Shown: positions 9,068 to 18,552 of the stretch, one piece after another
How the letters are laid out: each line of letters opens with the position of its first letter
Position numbering within the stretch: position 1 is the stretch's first letter
Source: JAGNRR01 sp964409905
Lineage (GTDB): Bacteria > Bacteroidota > Bacteroidia > Chitinophagales > Chitinophagaceae
Length of the DNA: 64,000 nt
Assembly: GCA_964409905.1 (NCBI GenBank)
Contig: CAYPET010000009.1
Location: forward strand, 33,968-97,967
Direction: 5' to 3'
Made by a program: the position numbers and the translations under genes
Notes under the pieces: model-generated
What the model saw: the letters and a program-made list of their open reading frames with translations, nothing else
Told to the model about the DNA's origin: nothing
Database searches by the model: none

Positions 9068-10191
9068 CTATTCCATAATTTCTTTCATTGCCTTAATTAA
9101 TTGGTCCACATCTTCTGTAGTGTTCCATTTAGAGAATGAAATACGCAATGGTACCCCCGCCTTTTTTGATAAATGATTAATGACATGGCTACCACCAAGG
9201 GCGCCACTTGAACATGCACTACCTCCACTAATAGCAATTCCTTTAATATCCAATGCCATTTGTAACATTTCAGCTTTCTCACTTAAGGGCATTAGTATAT
9301 TCAATACCCTGGGCAAAGCTTCACTCAAATTGCCGTTTAGGCTGATGGCAGGAAAGGTTTCTAACAATTGTTTCCAGCAATAATCCTTCAATATGGCTGT
9401 ATGCTGGTTCTCAGCCTCCATATCGTCAAGTGCAAAAGCCAAGGCACTGGCAAAACCCACAATCCCAGCTACATTTTCGGTACCTGCCCGCATATTCCGC
9501 TCCTGACCACCTCCTATTATATATGGCAATATTTTTACTGACCCATTAATATACATGATGCCAGTGCCTTTGGGACCATGAAATTTGTGTGCTGAGGCAC
9601 TCGCAAAGTGAACGGGAGTTTGTTTTAATGAGATGGACTTATGCCCTACTGTTTGCACCATGTCAGAATGAAAAAAAGCGCCATGCGCCGCACAATACTC
9701 TCCGATAAGTTCTATCTGATTTATCGTACCAATTTCATTATTGGCATGCATTAAGCTTACCAAAGTTTTATGCTGAGGACATTGAGATAAGCAACGCTGA
9801 AAATCATCCAAATCTATCGTACCATCATTATGATGTTTTACAAACAATAACGCTACACCTTTAATTTTTGCAATATTCTCGGCCGTAAATAAGGTAGCAT
9901 GATGCTCAATTGGTGAAGTAATGATATGGGAACAGCCTAAACTATCAACCGCGCCATTCAGTATGGTATTGGTACTTTCGGTTCCACATGATGTAAAAAA
10001 ATCTCGGCAGGGGCACAATCTAATAATGTCGCAACTTTTTTTCTTGACTCTTCTATAGCTAATCGTGCAGTTCGACCCGGACCATGTATCGAAGATGGAT
10101 TCCCGTATTCTGATTGCAGATAAGGAAGCATAGCATCTAACACGCGCGCATCCAATGCCGTTGTTGCTGCATTGTCCAGGTAAATATTCAT
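9068..10191 (-). pseudogene. nifS: Cysteine desulfurase (NifS/IscS type), interrupted by a 1-nt homopolymer frameshift
   Basis: This PLP enzyme mobilises sulfur from cysteine for Fe-S clusters and thio-cofactors. The N-terminal 65 codons (MNIYLDNAATTALDARVLDA) read from 10191. The frame is then lost at a run of seven A (9995-10001), where eight would restore AEIFFTSCGTESTNT and continue to 9068. Both sides are intact: the PLP Lys motif SASAHKFHGPKG, the active-site loop GGSACSSGA and the C-terminal LRISFSKWNT. With only one lesion, a sequencing or assembly error is as likely as real inactivation. It is convergent with korA and lies 35 bp downstream of the HmuY-like gene. Confidence 0.88.
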
Positions 10192-10226
10192 TGCTTATAA
10201 AACGGTAAAAGTAATAGAAATTCTGT

Positions 10227-11207
10227 TTATTGAATTTGCTTAAACTCAAAGCCTGGAGCGCCCTTTACACCTTTGTCGTCATAAAAACTTAAAAAACGCA
10301 GTTTGTAATACTCGCCCAATGCCGTATGTATGATGAAGTTATAATCCTGCCGAACATGATATATCCCCAAATCAAAATCATATACCTTCCAATTATATCC
10401 AATCACGTCTCTATTTTTAGTTAAAGGCTGGCTGGGAATAATATCAGCTGTAATGTCATAAAACGAAGCTGTTGAATCTTTAAATGCCTGAGCGGCAGGA
10501 TTTAATAATACTCCAGTTACGATGTAAGGCAAAGGAGGATTTTGATCATAGAATGTAAAACCATATCGTGTAAACAACAAATCCCAACTTTCTTTTACCG
10601 GCTCTATCCCTTCCACTTGTTTTCTGGTGGACATGTTAAAATAAGAAAAGGTTTTGGTTGGGTCTTTGTAAATGGTATAAAAGTTGGTGTTTGCAGCACC
10701 CAAATTGCCTATCTCAATACGATACCAAGTTTCACAGACCGTATCCAAACGAAAACCTAATAAGGTATTTGCAGCCGCATCAAGGCGCAGTATATAAATT
10801 TTATTTCTCGTGTTTTGATTCAAGTTCCAATTACCTATAGCTGATGTTTCACGTTGACCACAAGGATCATCTTGCCGCCATAGAATATTTTGGCAATCGT
10901 GCGGAGAAAGTTCACTAAATTTCTTCTTGTTTGTAGAAACCAAGGCCATGCCAACACCCCCATTCAGAAATACACCATAACCATCACTTGTTGTTTCGAA
11001 TGCTAGGTGCCAACTATCCACCAACCCGGAATGCACCACTTTAGCCTCCTTCAAATTATAATAAAACTGTCTGCCATAATCCGAGCCTGTATGCAATGTT
11101 TCATTGATAGCGTCCCCGGGTGGAGGTAGCACCATAGGGGTTTCCTTTTTCAAGCATGAAAAAAAACTCAACGAAATAAACAAAAAAGTGAGATAACGAA
11201 TTTGCAT
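10227..11207 (-). CDS. HmuY-like lipoprotein
   Basis: This is a 326-residue predicted lipoprotein. The start at 11207 gives a compact type II signal peptide (MQIRYLTFLFISLSFFSC) with lipobox Cys at residue 18; an ATG at 11237 would add 10 unlikely residues. The mature part contains YGRQFYYNLKEAKVV and DSWHLAFETTSDG, typical of HmuY-family proteins, whose founding member is a haem-binding hemophore of Porphyromonas. Haem binding is not shown by the sequence. It lies upstream of, and in the same direction as, the cysteine desulfurase. Confidence 0.75.
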   Translation of the reverse strand: MQIRYLTFLFISLSFFSCLKKETPMVLPPPGDAINETLHTGSDYGRQFYYNLKEAKVVHSGLVDSWHLAFETTSDGYGVFLNGGVGMALVSTNKKKFSELSPHDCQNILWRQDDPCGQRETSAIGNWNLNQNTRNKIYILRLDAAANTLLGFRLDTVCETWYRIEIGNLGAANTNFYTIYKDPTKTFSYFNMSTRKQVEGIEPVKESWDLLFTRYGFTFYDQNPPLPYIVTGVLLNPAAQAFKDSTASFYDITADIIPSQPLTKNRDVIGYNWKVYDFDLGIYHVRQDYNFIIHTALGEYYKLRFLSFYDDKGVKGAPGFEFKQIQ

Positions 11208-11555
11208 AGCAGAAACACAAAGTTCGTTATTAGACATTTTGTAAATCCATTATAGACCAAGTATAATCTCATCCCTCTGTCATTTTAAATAACACATAAT
11301 TGTCGCATTGCATTTTAATTATTGAAATTCGTTTGCCATTGCGGATATACTGTCTGGGGCCATTACCCCTTTGCACTTAAACAAGTTGAAACAATACTTT
11401 TATGAAAAAATAATTATCACAAGCGCGACTTTTGAACTTGCTCGTTCAGCTTGATACGGAAGCAACAAAGTGCTAACAAAGAACATTCAAATTACTACTT
11501 AAACAACTTTTTATGAGCTAGAAACCAGATGCATAAGAACAAGCCCCATGAAAGA
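11208..11555. other. Intergenic stretch, no gene recognised
   Basis: About 350 AT-rich bases separate the HmuY-like gene from the tRNA-Cys terminator. I see no ORF of note, no tRNA-like fold and no riboswitch I can name. A short GC-rich inverted segment (GGGGCCATTACCCC near 11357) is the only local structure. The left end should hold the promoter of the HmuY-like gene. Confidence 0.5.
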
Positions 11556-11580
11556 AAAACGCCCTAAAATAGGGCGTTTT
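11556..11580 (-). terminator. Terminator downstream of tRNA-Cys
   Basis: An 11-bp perfect stem (AAAACGCCCTA with TAGGGCGTTTT) and a 3-nt loop lie 12 nt past the tRNA-Cys 3' end on the minus strand, running into a T-rich tract. It is nearly symmetric and could work in both directions. Confidence 0.8.
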
Positions 11581-11592
11581 CTTCTTTTTTAG

Positions 11593-11663
11593 AGGTCTCG
11601 AGCGGATTCGAACCGCTGTACGAGCTTTTGCAGAGCTCTGCCTAGCCACTCGGCCACGAGACC
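11593..11663 (-). tRNA. tRNA-Cys (GCA)
   Basis: This 71-nt tRNA has acceptor GGTCTCG/CGAGACC and discriminator T, as in other Cys tRNAs. The anticodon loop CTGCAAA reads GCA and the T-arm has GGTTCGAATCC. CCA is not encoded. Confidence 0.95.
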
Positions 11664-11673
11664 AACGAGGGTG

Positions 11674-11681
11674 CAAATGTA
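11674..11681 (-). promoter_or_regulatory. TACATTTG -7 box for tRNA-Cys
   Basis: This exact TAnnTTTG match on the minus strand lies 10 nt upstream of the tRNA-Cys 5' end. The spacing is nearly the same as for tRNA-Ser. Confidence 0.7.
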
Positions 11682-11706
11682 ACATTTTTTAGTAATTTGC
11701 AAAGCA

Positions 11707-12585
11707 ATGAATAAAATAGGTGAATCCGAATTGATCATTACACCCGAAGGCCGTATTTACCATATTAATTTACGTCCCGATGAACTAGCTGACACCGTTA
11801 TAACGGTGGGCGATCCCGAACGTGTTGCAGCAATTTCAAAATATTTCGACGAAGTCGAATTCAAATCATCTCACCGAGAATTTGTGGTTCACACGGGTCG
11901 GGTAGGAAAAAAACGCATCACTGTACTATCCAGCGGTATTGGTCCGGATAATATTGATATTATTCTAAATGAACTAGACGCTTGCGCCAATATTGATTTT
12001 GAAACACGTCGCCAACGAAATAAACTTCGCCAACTTGATATCATTCGATTAGGAACATCAGGTAGCTTGCAAGTAGACATCCCTGTTGACAGCCTTGTAT
12101 TATCCAGTCATGGTGTTGGGTTAGATAATCTGTTGCACTTCTATAATATTCCTTACACCACACACGAACAAGATTTAGCTACAAGCTTCGCAGAGCATTG
12201 TGATTTAAAAAACACAGCCATAAAACCCTATGCCGTTACCTGCAATAATGATTTGCTATTTCATTTTAAAGCAGGTTTTCACCAAGGCATTACGGTCACT
12301 TGTCCTGGTTTTTATGCTCCACAAGGAAGAATATTACGTGCTCCCTTGACGTTTCCTCATTTAGTTGACACATTTTCACGTTTTACGTATAATAAACACC
12401 GCATAACGAATTTTGAAATGGAGACTTCGGCTATTTTTGGACTCGGAAAAATTTTTGGCCATCGTTGCCTATCTATCAATACCATAATTGCAAATCGTCA
12501 GGATAAAAGTTTTTCGAAAGATGCCGCATCAAGTATTGAAAATATGATAAAGAAATCGCTGGAAATAATCGAAAAAATATCATGA
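11707..12585 (+). CDS. Nucleoside phosphorylase (uridine phosphorylase-like)
   Basis: This 292-residue member of the PNP/UDP family cleaves nucleosides with phosphate to release base and ribose-1-phosphate. Seen are TVGDPERV (phosphate loop, about residue 33), ISSGIGPDNID-like LSSGIGPDNIDI, LGTSGSLQ (ribose/phosphate region) and the NFEMETSAIFGLG segment, whose Glu-Met-Glu contacts the ribose. The family does not fix base specificity; uridine is a guess from overall pattern. The stop overlaps the dapF start by 4 bp, so the two are probably co-translated. Confidence 0.88.
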   Translation: MNKIGESELIITPEGRIYHINLRPDELADTVITVGDPERVAAISKYFDEVEFKSSHREFVVHTGRVGKKRITVLSSGIGPDNIDIILNELDACANIDFETRRQRNKLRQLDIIRLGTSGSLQVDIPVDSLVLSSHGVGLDNLLHFYNIPYTTHEQDLATSFAEHCDLKNTAIKPYAVTCNNDLLFHFKAGFHQGITVTCPGFYAPQGRILRAPLTFPHLVDTFSRFTYNKHRITNFEMETSAIFGLGKIFGHRCLSINTIIANRQDKSFSKDAASSIENMIKKSLEIIEKIS

Positions 12586-13358
12586 CAATAAAGTTCTATA
12601 AATATCAAGGTGCAGGTAATGACTTTGTAATGGTGCACACCGATACGCCAAACCCGTTTGCATCACTCACTACAACCGACATAAAAAAAATATGTGATCG
12701 AAACTTCGGCGTAGGCGCTGATGGTTTCATTGTGCTGCAATCTGTACCAGACTATGATTTTGAGATGATTTATTACAACAGCGATGGTAATATAAGCACC
12801 ATGTGTGGCAATGGTGGACGTTGCGCGGTTGCCTTTGCGCGACAAATAAAACTCATTGGCGACACAACACGTTTTTTGGCTATTGATGGACCTCACGAAG
12901 CGACTTTTGTAGACGATAATGTATCCTTATCAATGAAGGATGTTGCAGATATTCAACAAGCCGAAACTTTTTATCAACTCGACACTGGCTCGCCGCATTA
13001 TATAACCTTTGTAGAAAATGTTCAGGATATAAAAGTGGCGCAGGAAGGGAGATTGATAAGAAACAGCCCTCGCTTTGCTGCTGCAGGAATCAACGTGAAT
13101 TTTGTAGAAGTGAAAAAAGATGATGCCCTTTTCATGCGAACCTACGAGCGAGGCGTTGAAAACGAAACATTAAGTTGTGGCACAGGTGTTACAGCTGCAG
13201 CCTTGGTGCAAATGATGCGAAGTGGATTAAATCATATTGCCGTCGAAACGTTGGGCGGTAAATTATCAGTGCAAGCTACCAAAAACGAAAATGGGTTTGA
13301 AGATATTCGCCTAATCGGTCCGGCGGAATTTGTGTTTTCAGGAGAATATACATTTTGA
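12582..13358 (+). CDS. dapF: Diaminopimelate epimerase
   Basis: This enzyme converts LL- to meso-diaminopimelate for lysine and peptidoglycan synthesis, without cofactor. The 258-residue product has YQGAGNDFV at the N-terminus and the two catalytic Cys loops NGDG/MCGNGGRCAV near residue 72 and LSCGTGVTAAAL near 200. The two-domain pseudo-symmetric family usually has 260-280 residues. It overlaps the phosphorylase by 4 bp and the NUDIX gene follows within 3 bp, making a three-gene operon. Confidence 0.95.
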   Translation: MTIKFYKYQGAGNDFVMVHTDTPNPFASLTTTDIKKICDRNFGVGADGFIVLQSVPDYDFEMIYYNSDGNISTMCGNGGRCAVAFARQIKLIGDTTRFLAIDGPHEATFVDDNVSLSMKDVADIQQAETFYQLDTGSPHYITFVENVQDIKVAQEGRLIRNSPRFAAAGINVNFVEVKKDDALFMRTYERGVENETLSCGTGVTAAALVQMMRSGLNHIAVETLGGKLSVQATKNENGFEDIRLIGPAEFVFSGEYTF

Positions 13359-13360
13359 CA

Positions 13361-13816
13361 ATGCCAAATTATACCATTCGTGTTTATGGCATTTGCATAA
13401 ACAATCAACAAGAAGTTCTCATCACGCATGAGCGCATTGGAGACTTTGAATTTACTAAATTTCCTGGTGGTGGTATGGAGGCTGGCGAAGGTACCTTAGC
13501 ATGCTTGCAGCGTGAATGGCTTGAAGAATTGCATAGTGAAATTGAGATTCTTGATCATTTTTATACCACAGATTTTTATCAGGCATCAGCATTTCATACC
13601 GATACTCAACTACTAAGTGTTTACTATCTCGTAAAAGTTAGCGAAGAAATAGTTGTGGCTACAGCAAAAAAGAAAGCATTTAGCTATCAAGATGAGAAGG
13701 AAGAATACTTCCGTTGGATGCCCATTCATTTGCTCACAGAGGAGTACATGAGTTTTCTGGTAGATAAATATGTTGTTCGTCTCCTAAAAAAAATGACTCG
13801 CCGAAGCGAGTCATAA
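13361..13816 (+). CDS. NUDIX hydrolase
   Basis: This 151-residue NUDIX protein hydrolyses a nucleoside-diphosphate-linked compound, substrate unknown. The NUDIX box is complete: GGMEAGEGTLACLQREWLEE fits G-x5-E-x7-R-E-U-x-E-E. A TTG at 13355 would add two residues and overlap dapF; ATG 13361 starts MPNYTIRVYG and fits better. The last codons are encoded by a palindrome that also serves as the terminator of the convergent hppD gene. Confidence 0.85.
   Translation: MPNYTIRVYGICINNQQEVLITHERIGDFEFTKFPGGGMEAGEGTLACLQREWLEELHSEIEILDHFYTTDFYQASAFHTDTQLLSVYYLVKVSEEIVVATAKKKAFSYQDEKEEYFRWMPIHLLTEEYMSFLVDKYVVRLLKKMTRRSES
13787..13814 (-). terminator. Terminator of hppD lying in the 3' end of the NUDIX gene
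   Basis: Perfect 9-bp arms ATGACTCGC/GCGAGTCAT close a CGAA loop. On the minus strand they are followed directly by seven T, a canonical intrinsic terminator located 22 bp past the hppD stop. Confidence 0.85.
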
Positions 13817-13836
13817 TTATTTAAAATATCCAAAGT

Positions 13837-14967
13837 CTAAAGATTACCTCGACTCTCCTGCTCTCTCTCTATAGCTTCGAACAACGCTTTAAAATTTCCT
13901 TTTCCGAAACTTTGTGCACCCTTGCGTTGGATTATTTCGAAAAACATGGTGGGACGATCTTCCACAGGTTTGGTGAAGATTTGCAATAGGTAGCCTTCAT
14001 TATCACGATCAATCAAGATACCCAAATCGCGCAATGGCGCCAAATCCTCATCGATTTCACCCACACGATCTAACACTGTTTCGTAGTATGAACCGGGTAT
14101 AGTTAGAAACTCTACCCCTCGTTTTTGCAGTGCAGTCACAGTTTCAATAATGTTATCAGTAGCTACAGCAATGTGTTGCACTCCTTCGCCCTCGTAAAAA
14201 TCAAGATACTCTTCTACCTGTGATTTTTTCTTTCCTTCGGCTGGCTCGTTTATCGGGAACTTAATATAACCGTTTCCATTGCTCATTACTTTACTCATCA
14301 GTGCTGAGTATTCAGTGGAGATATCCTTGTCGTCAAAGCTTAAAATATTTTTGAATCCCATCACATCTTCATAAAATTTCACCCACGGGTTCATCTGATT
14401 CCAACCTACATTACCCACGCAATGATCTATATATTTCAAACCAACGGATTCAGGATTGTAGGTACTTTCCCATTTTCGGTAGCCTGGCATAAACACCCCA
14501 TTATAATTTTTTCGTTCTACAAAAACGTGCACCACCTCGCCATACGTATGTATACCACTCAATCGAACTTCACCATTTTCGTCTGAAATGGTTTTTGGCT
14601 CCATATAGGATGTTGCACCGCGCTTCATAGTTTCTTCATAGGCAGCATATGCATCATCAACCCACAATGCTAAAACCTTTACTCCATCACCGTGTTTTTT
14701 ATGATGCTCTGCAATTGGATGACTGCTTTTCAAAGGCGAGGTAAGTATCAATCGAATTTTATCTTGTTGAATCACATAAGAGGCGCGATCCATAACCCCT
14801 GTTTCGGGACCAGCATAGGCCAACGATTCAAACCCAAAGGCTGTTTTGTAATAATGTGCAGCTTGTTTGGCATTACCTACATATAATTCCATATAATCAG
14901 TACCCAATAGCGGTAGAAATTCAGTTTCAACGGCTGTATTTGGGGCTGTCTCTGTTGCTGTACTCAT
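13837..14967 (-). CDS. hppD: 4-hydroxyphenylpyruvate dioxygenase
   Basis: This Fe(II) dioxygenase converts 4-hydroxyphenylpyruvate to homogentisate in tyrosine catabolism. The 376-residue protein has the two VOC modules of the family. The C-terminal module carries the metal ligands in YIDHCVGNV, GVQHIAVATDNI and TMFFEIIQRKGAQSFGKGNF, where His, His and Glu are expected to bind iron. The length is typical of bacterial and eukaryotic HPPD. The start is supported by a TAACTTTG box 16 nt upstream. The next enzyme of the pathway (homogentisate dioxygenase) is not adjacent. Confidence 0.94.
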   Translation of the reverse strand: MSTATETAPNTAVETEFLPLLGTDYMELYVGNAKQAAHYYKTAFGFESLAYAGPETGVMDRASYVIQQDKIRLILTSPLKSSHPIAEHHKKHGDGVKVLALWVDDAYAAYEETMKRGATSYMEPKTISDENGEVRLSGIHTYGEVVHVFVERKNYNGVFMPGYRKWESTYNPESVGLKYIDHCVGNVGWNQMNPWVKFYEDVMGFKNILSFDDKDISTEYSALMSKVMSNGNGYIKFPINEPAEGKKKSQVEEYLDFYEGEGVQHIAVATDNIIETVTALQKRGVEFLTIPGSYYETVLDRVGEIDEDLAPLRDLGILIDRDNEGYLLQIFTKPVEDRPTMFFEIIQRKGAQSFGKGNFKALFEAIEREQESRGNL

Positions 14968-14983
14968 AATCTTAGATTTTCGG

Positions 14984-14991
14984 CAAAGTTA
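14984..14991 (-). promoter_or_regulatory. TAACTTTG -7 box for hppD
   Basis: This exact TAnnTTTG match lies 16 nt upstream of the hppD ATG on the minus strand. Confidence 0.6.
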
Positions 14992-15142
14992 ATATTTTGA
15001 GTATTGAAAGTAGAATGTAAGCTATTGAAATATGCAGATATTGACAAAAATCAAGTTGACGGCTGCTGATGGGAGTATCTTTAACGAATCTTAAAGTTTA
15101 TACTATGGTTGTCTAACTTTCTATAGGGTTCTTTGTAGGCCT

Positions 15143-15997
15143 ATGAAAAATTATTGGACTCAATTGGAACCTTGGATACTCTCACATGGCATACACATTG
15201 GCATTATTCTGATTATTGCCTATATCTCGTCTAAAATTATGCATCGCATAATAGATAAAACAGTACGGGTGGCTATTCGAACCAGTAAATACTCTTCTTC
15301 TGTGGCCGAGGTCAAACGAGAGGATACGCTTATCAATATATTCAACACAAGCTTAAAAATTGTCATCCTAATTATCATGTCTATGATGATATTGCAAGAG
15401 TTTGGCATTCAAATAGGCCCTATGTTAGCGGCGGCAGGGGTAGTTGGTTTAGCACTTGGCTTTGGCGGTCAGTATCTTATCCGAGACCTCATAACGGGCT
15501 TATTTATTATTTTGGAAAATCAATACAGAATGGGCGATATCATAGAAATCGACGGCACAGGCGGCGTAGTGGAAGATATCAGTTTACGCAAAACAACCTT
15601 ACGCAATCTTGATGGTACTATTCATCATATTCCTCATGGTGAAATAAAAAAAGTATCCAATCTTACAAAAGACTTTTCGAGAGTAAACCTTGACATTGGA
15701 GTTTCTTACAATGCATCTTTGGATGAAGTGATTGAAGTAGTGAATCAAACGGGTATTGCGTTAGCTGAGGACGGTGATTGGAAATCGGCCATTCTCAAAG
15801 CACCACAGTTTTTGCGTGTTGACGATTTTGCCGACTCGGCCGTCATGATAAAAATCGTAGGTGAAACCGAGCCATTACAACAATGGGCTGTGGCCGGCGA
15901 ATTTCGTAAACGATTAAAAATTGCTTTTGATAAAGCCGGTATCGAAATTCCATTTCCACAAATGGTAGTGCATCAAGCCAAGCCTGAAAATAGCTAA
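15143..15997 (+). CDS. Small-conductance mechanosensitive channel (MscS family)
   Basis: This 284-residue inner-membrane channel probably releases solutes on hypo-osmotic shock. There are three predicted helices (about residues 12-32, 68-88 and 93-125). The last is the Gly/Ala-rich pore helix MLAAAGVVGLALGFGGQ followed by RDLITGLFIILENQY. The cytoplasmic beta domain follows (MGDIIEIDG, VSNLTKDFSRV). The length equals minimal MscS. It stands alone, convergent with the namZ-like gene. Confidence 0.92.
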   Translation: MKNYWTQLEPWILSHGIHIGIILIIAYISSKIMHRIIDKTVRVAIRTSKYSSSVAEVKREDTLINIFNTSLKIVILIIMSMMILQEFGIQIGPMLAAAGVVGLALGFGGQYLIRDLITGLFIILENQYRMGDIIEIDGTGGVVEDISLRKTTLRNLDGTIHHIPHGEIKKVSNLTKDFSRVNLDIGVSYNASLDEVIEVVNQTGIALAEDGDWKSAILKAPQFLRVDDFADSAVMIKIVGETEPLQQWAVAGEFRKRLKIAFDKAGIEIPFPQMVVHQAKPENS

Positions 15998-16006
15998 GCG
16001 CATTTT

Positions 16007-17188
16007 CTAAAAATCTTCGTAGAGCAAGTATTTTTTTCGAATTGCCTTAAAAGCGGTAAGTGCTGGCTCCCAGGATGCACGAATTTCTTGTGTTGTTTTG
16101 TTTGCTACGATTTGCTTTCGAAGGGAGGCTGTACCGGCTAATTTTTCAAAAAATGTATTGAAGAAATCAGCCTGATTGTTGCTTGCATTGTATGCTTTTT
16201 GTACATATTCCAGCCGCAACTGACCATTCATTTGTTGCAAAATTTCAGAAACAGGAGCATGCAAATTTTCACCATAACATACTTGCCCCATATAGAGCGG
16301 TTTTGCGGACCCGTAGCTGGATAGTGGCTTAAAGGTGAATTTTTCATGTTTATAATCCGGATGCCCCCAAACCTCAAAAGGTGTTTCTGTGCCCCTGCCC
16401 ACGCTAACCTCTGTGCCCTCAAAAAAACAAAGACTCGGATATAACAACACGGCTTGTAAAGAACGCAAATTTGGCGAGGGAGCAACCGGCAGTTTGTACA
16501 GCATGTTGTGCGAGTAATTTTTACACGGTATCACTTTTAGATTGACCTTTCTTTTGTTTGCCAACCAACCTTCACCATTCAGCATATTGGCATATTCGCC
16601 TACGGTCATGCCATGCACCACCGGGATAGATTGCATACCTACAAATGAGGTATATTCTTTTTCTAATACCGGACCATCAACATAAAAGCCATTAGGATTT
16701 GGCCTGTCGAGCACAATAAGTTCCTTGTCATGTTCTGCACAAGCCTCCATCATATATTGCAAGGTGGAGATGTATGTATAGAAACGAGTGCCGACATCCT
16801 GTATATCGAAAATGATTACATCAACATTGGCTAATTGATCCTTAGTTGGTTTTTTATTCTTCCCATAAAGGGATATGATTGGCAATCCCGTTTTGGTGTC
16901 TTTGCCATTTTTAACATGTGCTCCGGCGTCTGCATCCCCTCTAAATCCATGCTCAGGAGCAAAAATCGTTTCCAGTTTCAGGCCTTTTTCATGCAGTTGA
17001 TCAACCAAATGTTCATTATGAGCTATGGATGTTTGGTTTACCAATAATCCAATTCGTTTATTTTGGTATTGCGCATAGATAGTATCAACAAATTGCTCTG
17101 CACCTACAACCACGTCAGTAGCAAATTGTTGCGCCTGCAATGCCAGGGATGCCAACATGAATAGCATACTATTTAGTATTAACTTCAT
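16007..17188 (-). CDS. DUF1343 / NamZ-like exo-beta-N-acetylmuramidase
   Basis: This 393-residue exported protein has a signal peptide (MLFMLASLALQAQQ). The sequence RIGLLVNQTS, APEHGFRGDADAGAH, SLYGKNKKPT, IFDIQDVGTRFYTY and LDRPNPNG is the conserved core of the DUF1343 family. Bacillus NamZ of this family removes terminal MurNAc from peptidoglycan fragments, so a role in cell-wall recycling is a reasonable transfer. The family is common in Bacteroidota. The start at 17188 gives a good signal peptide. Confidence 0.85.
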   Translation of the reverse strand: MKLILNSMLFMLASLALQAQQFATDVVVGAEQFVDTIYAQYQNKRIGLLVNQTSIAHNEHLVDQLHEKGLKLETIFAPEHGFRGDADAGAHVKNGKDTKTGLPIISLYGKNKKPTKDQLANVDVIIFDIQDVGTRFYTYISTLQYMMEACAEHDKELIVLDRPNPNGFYVDGPVLEKEYTSFVGMQSIPVVHGMTVGEYANMLNGEGWLANKRKVNLKVIPCKNYSHNMLYKLPVAPSPNLRSLQAVLLYPSLCFFEGTEVSVGRGTETPFEVWGHPDYKHEKFTFKPLSSYGSAKPLYMGQVCYGENLHAPVSEILQQMNGQLRLEYVQKAYNASNNQADFFNTFFEKLAGTASLRKQIVANKTTQEIRASWEPALTAFKAIRKKYLLYEDF

Positions 17189-17226
17189 TGCTTAAAAGTA
17201 ATTCCTCACCATGACTATCTTCATAA

Positions 17227-18552
17227 ATGAAAATTAAATTATCTAGGCTGGCCATTATTATAGTAATGCTCCTTTATAGCGTAACATCCTTTTTACACTT
17301 TTCTCACCATAAACCACCAAGGGTTACAACTTGGGACGCGTTAGGCTACTATTTGTATTTACCAGCCACATTTATCTATCATGATTTGGATAGATTGTCT
17401 TTTTACCCGGAAATTGAAAAAAAATATAGCCTGCAAGGAAAAGAAAATGAGTTTTATCAGTTTTCCAAATTGCCCAATGGCAATTACACGGGTAAATATT
17501 TTACGGGTATTGCCATTTTGCAAAGTCCCTTCTTTCTATTGGCTCATGGCTACTGTGTGCTAACCAATCATTTTCATGCCGATGGATTTTCTAGTCCATA
17601 TCAATTAAGTATTATTCTAGCGGCTTTATTCTACTGTGGGCTTGGTTTGTGGCTTTTGCGGATTAATCTATCTCGCTACTATTCCGAAAACATAGTTGCA
17701 GCCAGTTTAATCATTATCGGCCTTGCCACAAATCTAATACAATACGCTGCTGTAGATGTTGGCCAATCTCATGTATATCTTTTCTTTTTGTATGCACTAA
17801 TCATTTACCTTACTGGGCTGTGGCACGATAATCACACTAACTTGCTGGCATTGCTTATTGGTGGTTGTATTGGGCTTGCCACACTTTGTAGGCCCACGGA
17901 AATTATCATGTTTTTCATCCCACTACTTTGGTATGTCGGCGATAAGGAAAAATGGAAGCTAAAACTGGCTGCATTATTCTCTGATAGAAAACAGTTTATT
18001 TTCACCAGTTTAGGTTTTCTTATTTTTATAGGTGTTCAACTAGTGTATTGGCAGTTTACAACCGGATCCTTCATCTACGATGTTGGCAGCAAATGGCATT
18101 TTTTAAATCCACATTGGCGCGTGTTATTCGGCTTTGAAAAAGGTTGTTTTATCTACACCCCAATCACCATTTTGTTTGCCGTTGGATTAGTATTGATAAA
18201 AAAAGACAGTCCTTTTAAAAAGGCTATTATCACTTTCAGTTTACTGAATATTTGGATTGTGATTGCTTGGGCCGATTGGCGCTATGGCGGTAGCTACAGT
18301 ACAAGAGCTTTAGTGCAATCTTATCCTGTATGGGCGTTTGCATTTGCGGCTTGTTTACAATGGATAGCTAACACAAAACTGAAATCATTTTTTTACGCCT
18401 TGAGTATTTATCTGATATGCGTAAACCTCTTTCAGGTATACCAGTACAATACCGGCATTCTTCATTATGATAAGATGAACTTTGATTACTACAAGCGGAT
18501 TTACCTCAATCCCAAAGTAACTGAAGAAGATAAAAAGCTGCTATCCCCCTAA
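17227..18552 (+). CDS. Polytopic membrane protein, GT-C glycosyltransferase-like
   Basis: This 441-residue integral membrane protein has about ten hydrophobic helices. After the first helix comes a loop with WDALGYYLYLPA; an acidic residue there is what GT-C (PMT/ArnT-like) transferases use as catalytic base, and a large loop before helix 2 also fits. I could not match a named family, so a lipid-linked sugar transferase role is only a guess. The 3' end overlaps the convergent gene by 4 bp. Its start lies 38 bp from the divergent namZ-like gene. Confidence 0.7.
   Translation: MKIKLSRLAIIIVMLLYSVTSFLHFSHHKPPRVTTWDALGYYLYLPATFIYHDLDRLSFYPEIEKKYSLQGKENEFYQFSKLPNGNYTGKYFTGIAILQSPFFLLAHGYCVLTNHFHADGFSSPYQLSIILAALFYCGLGLWLLRINLSRYYSENIVAASLIIIGLATNLIQYAAVDVGQSHVYLFFLYALIIYLTGLWHDNHTNLLALLIGGCIGLATLCRPTEIIMFFIPLLWYVGDKEKWKLKLAALFSDRKQFIFTSLGFLIFIGVQLVYWQFTTGSFIYDVGSKWHFLNPHWRVLFGFEKGCFIYTPITILFAVGLVLIKKDSPFKKAIITFSLLNIWIVIAWADWRYGGSYSTRALVQSYPVWAFAFAACLQWIANTKLKSFFYALSIYLICVNLFQVYQYNTGILHYDKMNFDYYKRIYLNPKVTEEDKKLLSP

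Noticed and set aside
9068..10249. 393-residue ORF as a novel protein with a Cys-rich N-terminus
   Set aside because: Its first ~100 residues are the wrong frame of the cysteine desulfurase; the correct N-terminus lies in the overlapping frame from 10191.
10844..10859. parS-like sequence TGTTTCACGTTGACCA
   Set aside because: Only the left half of the palindrome matches, and it lies within the HmuY-like coding sequence about 10 kb from parAB.
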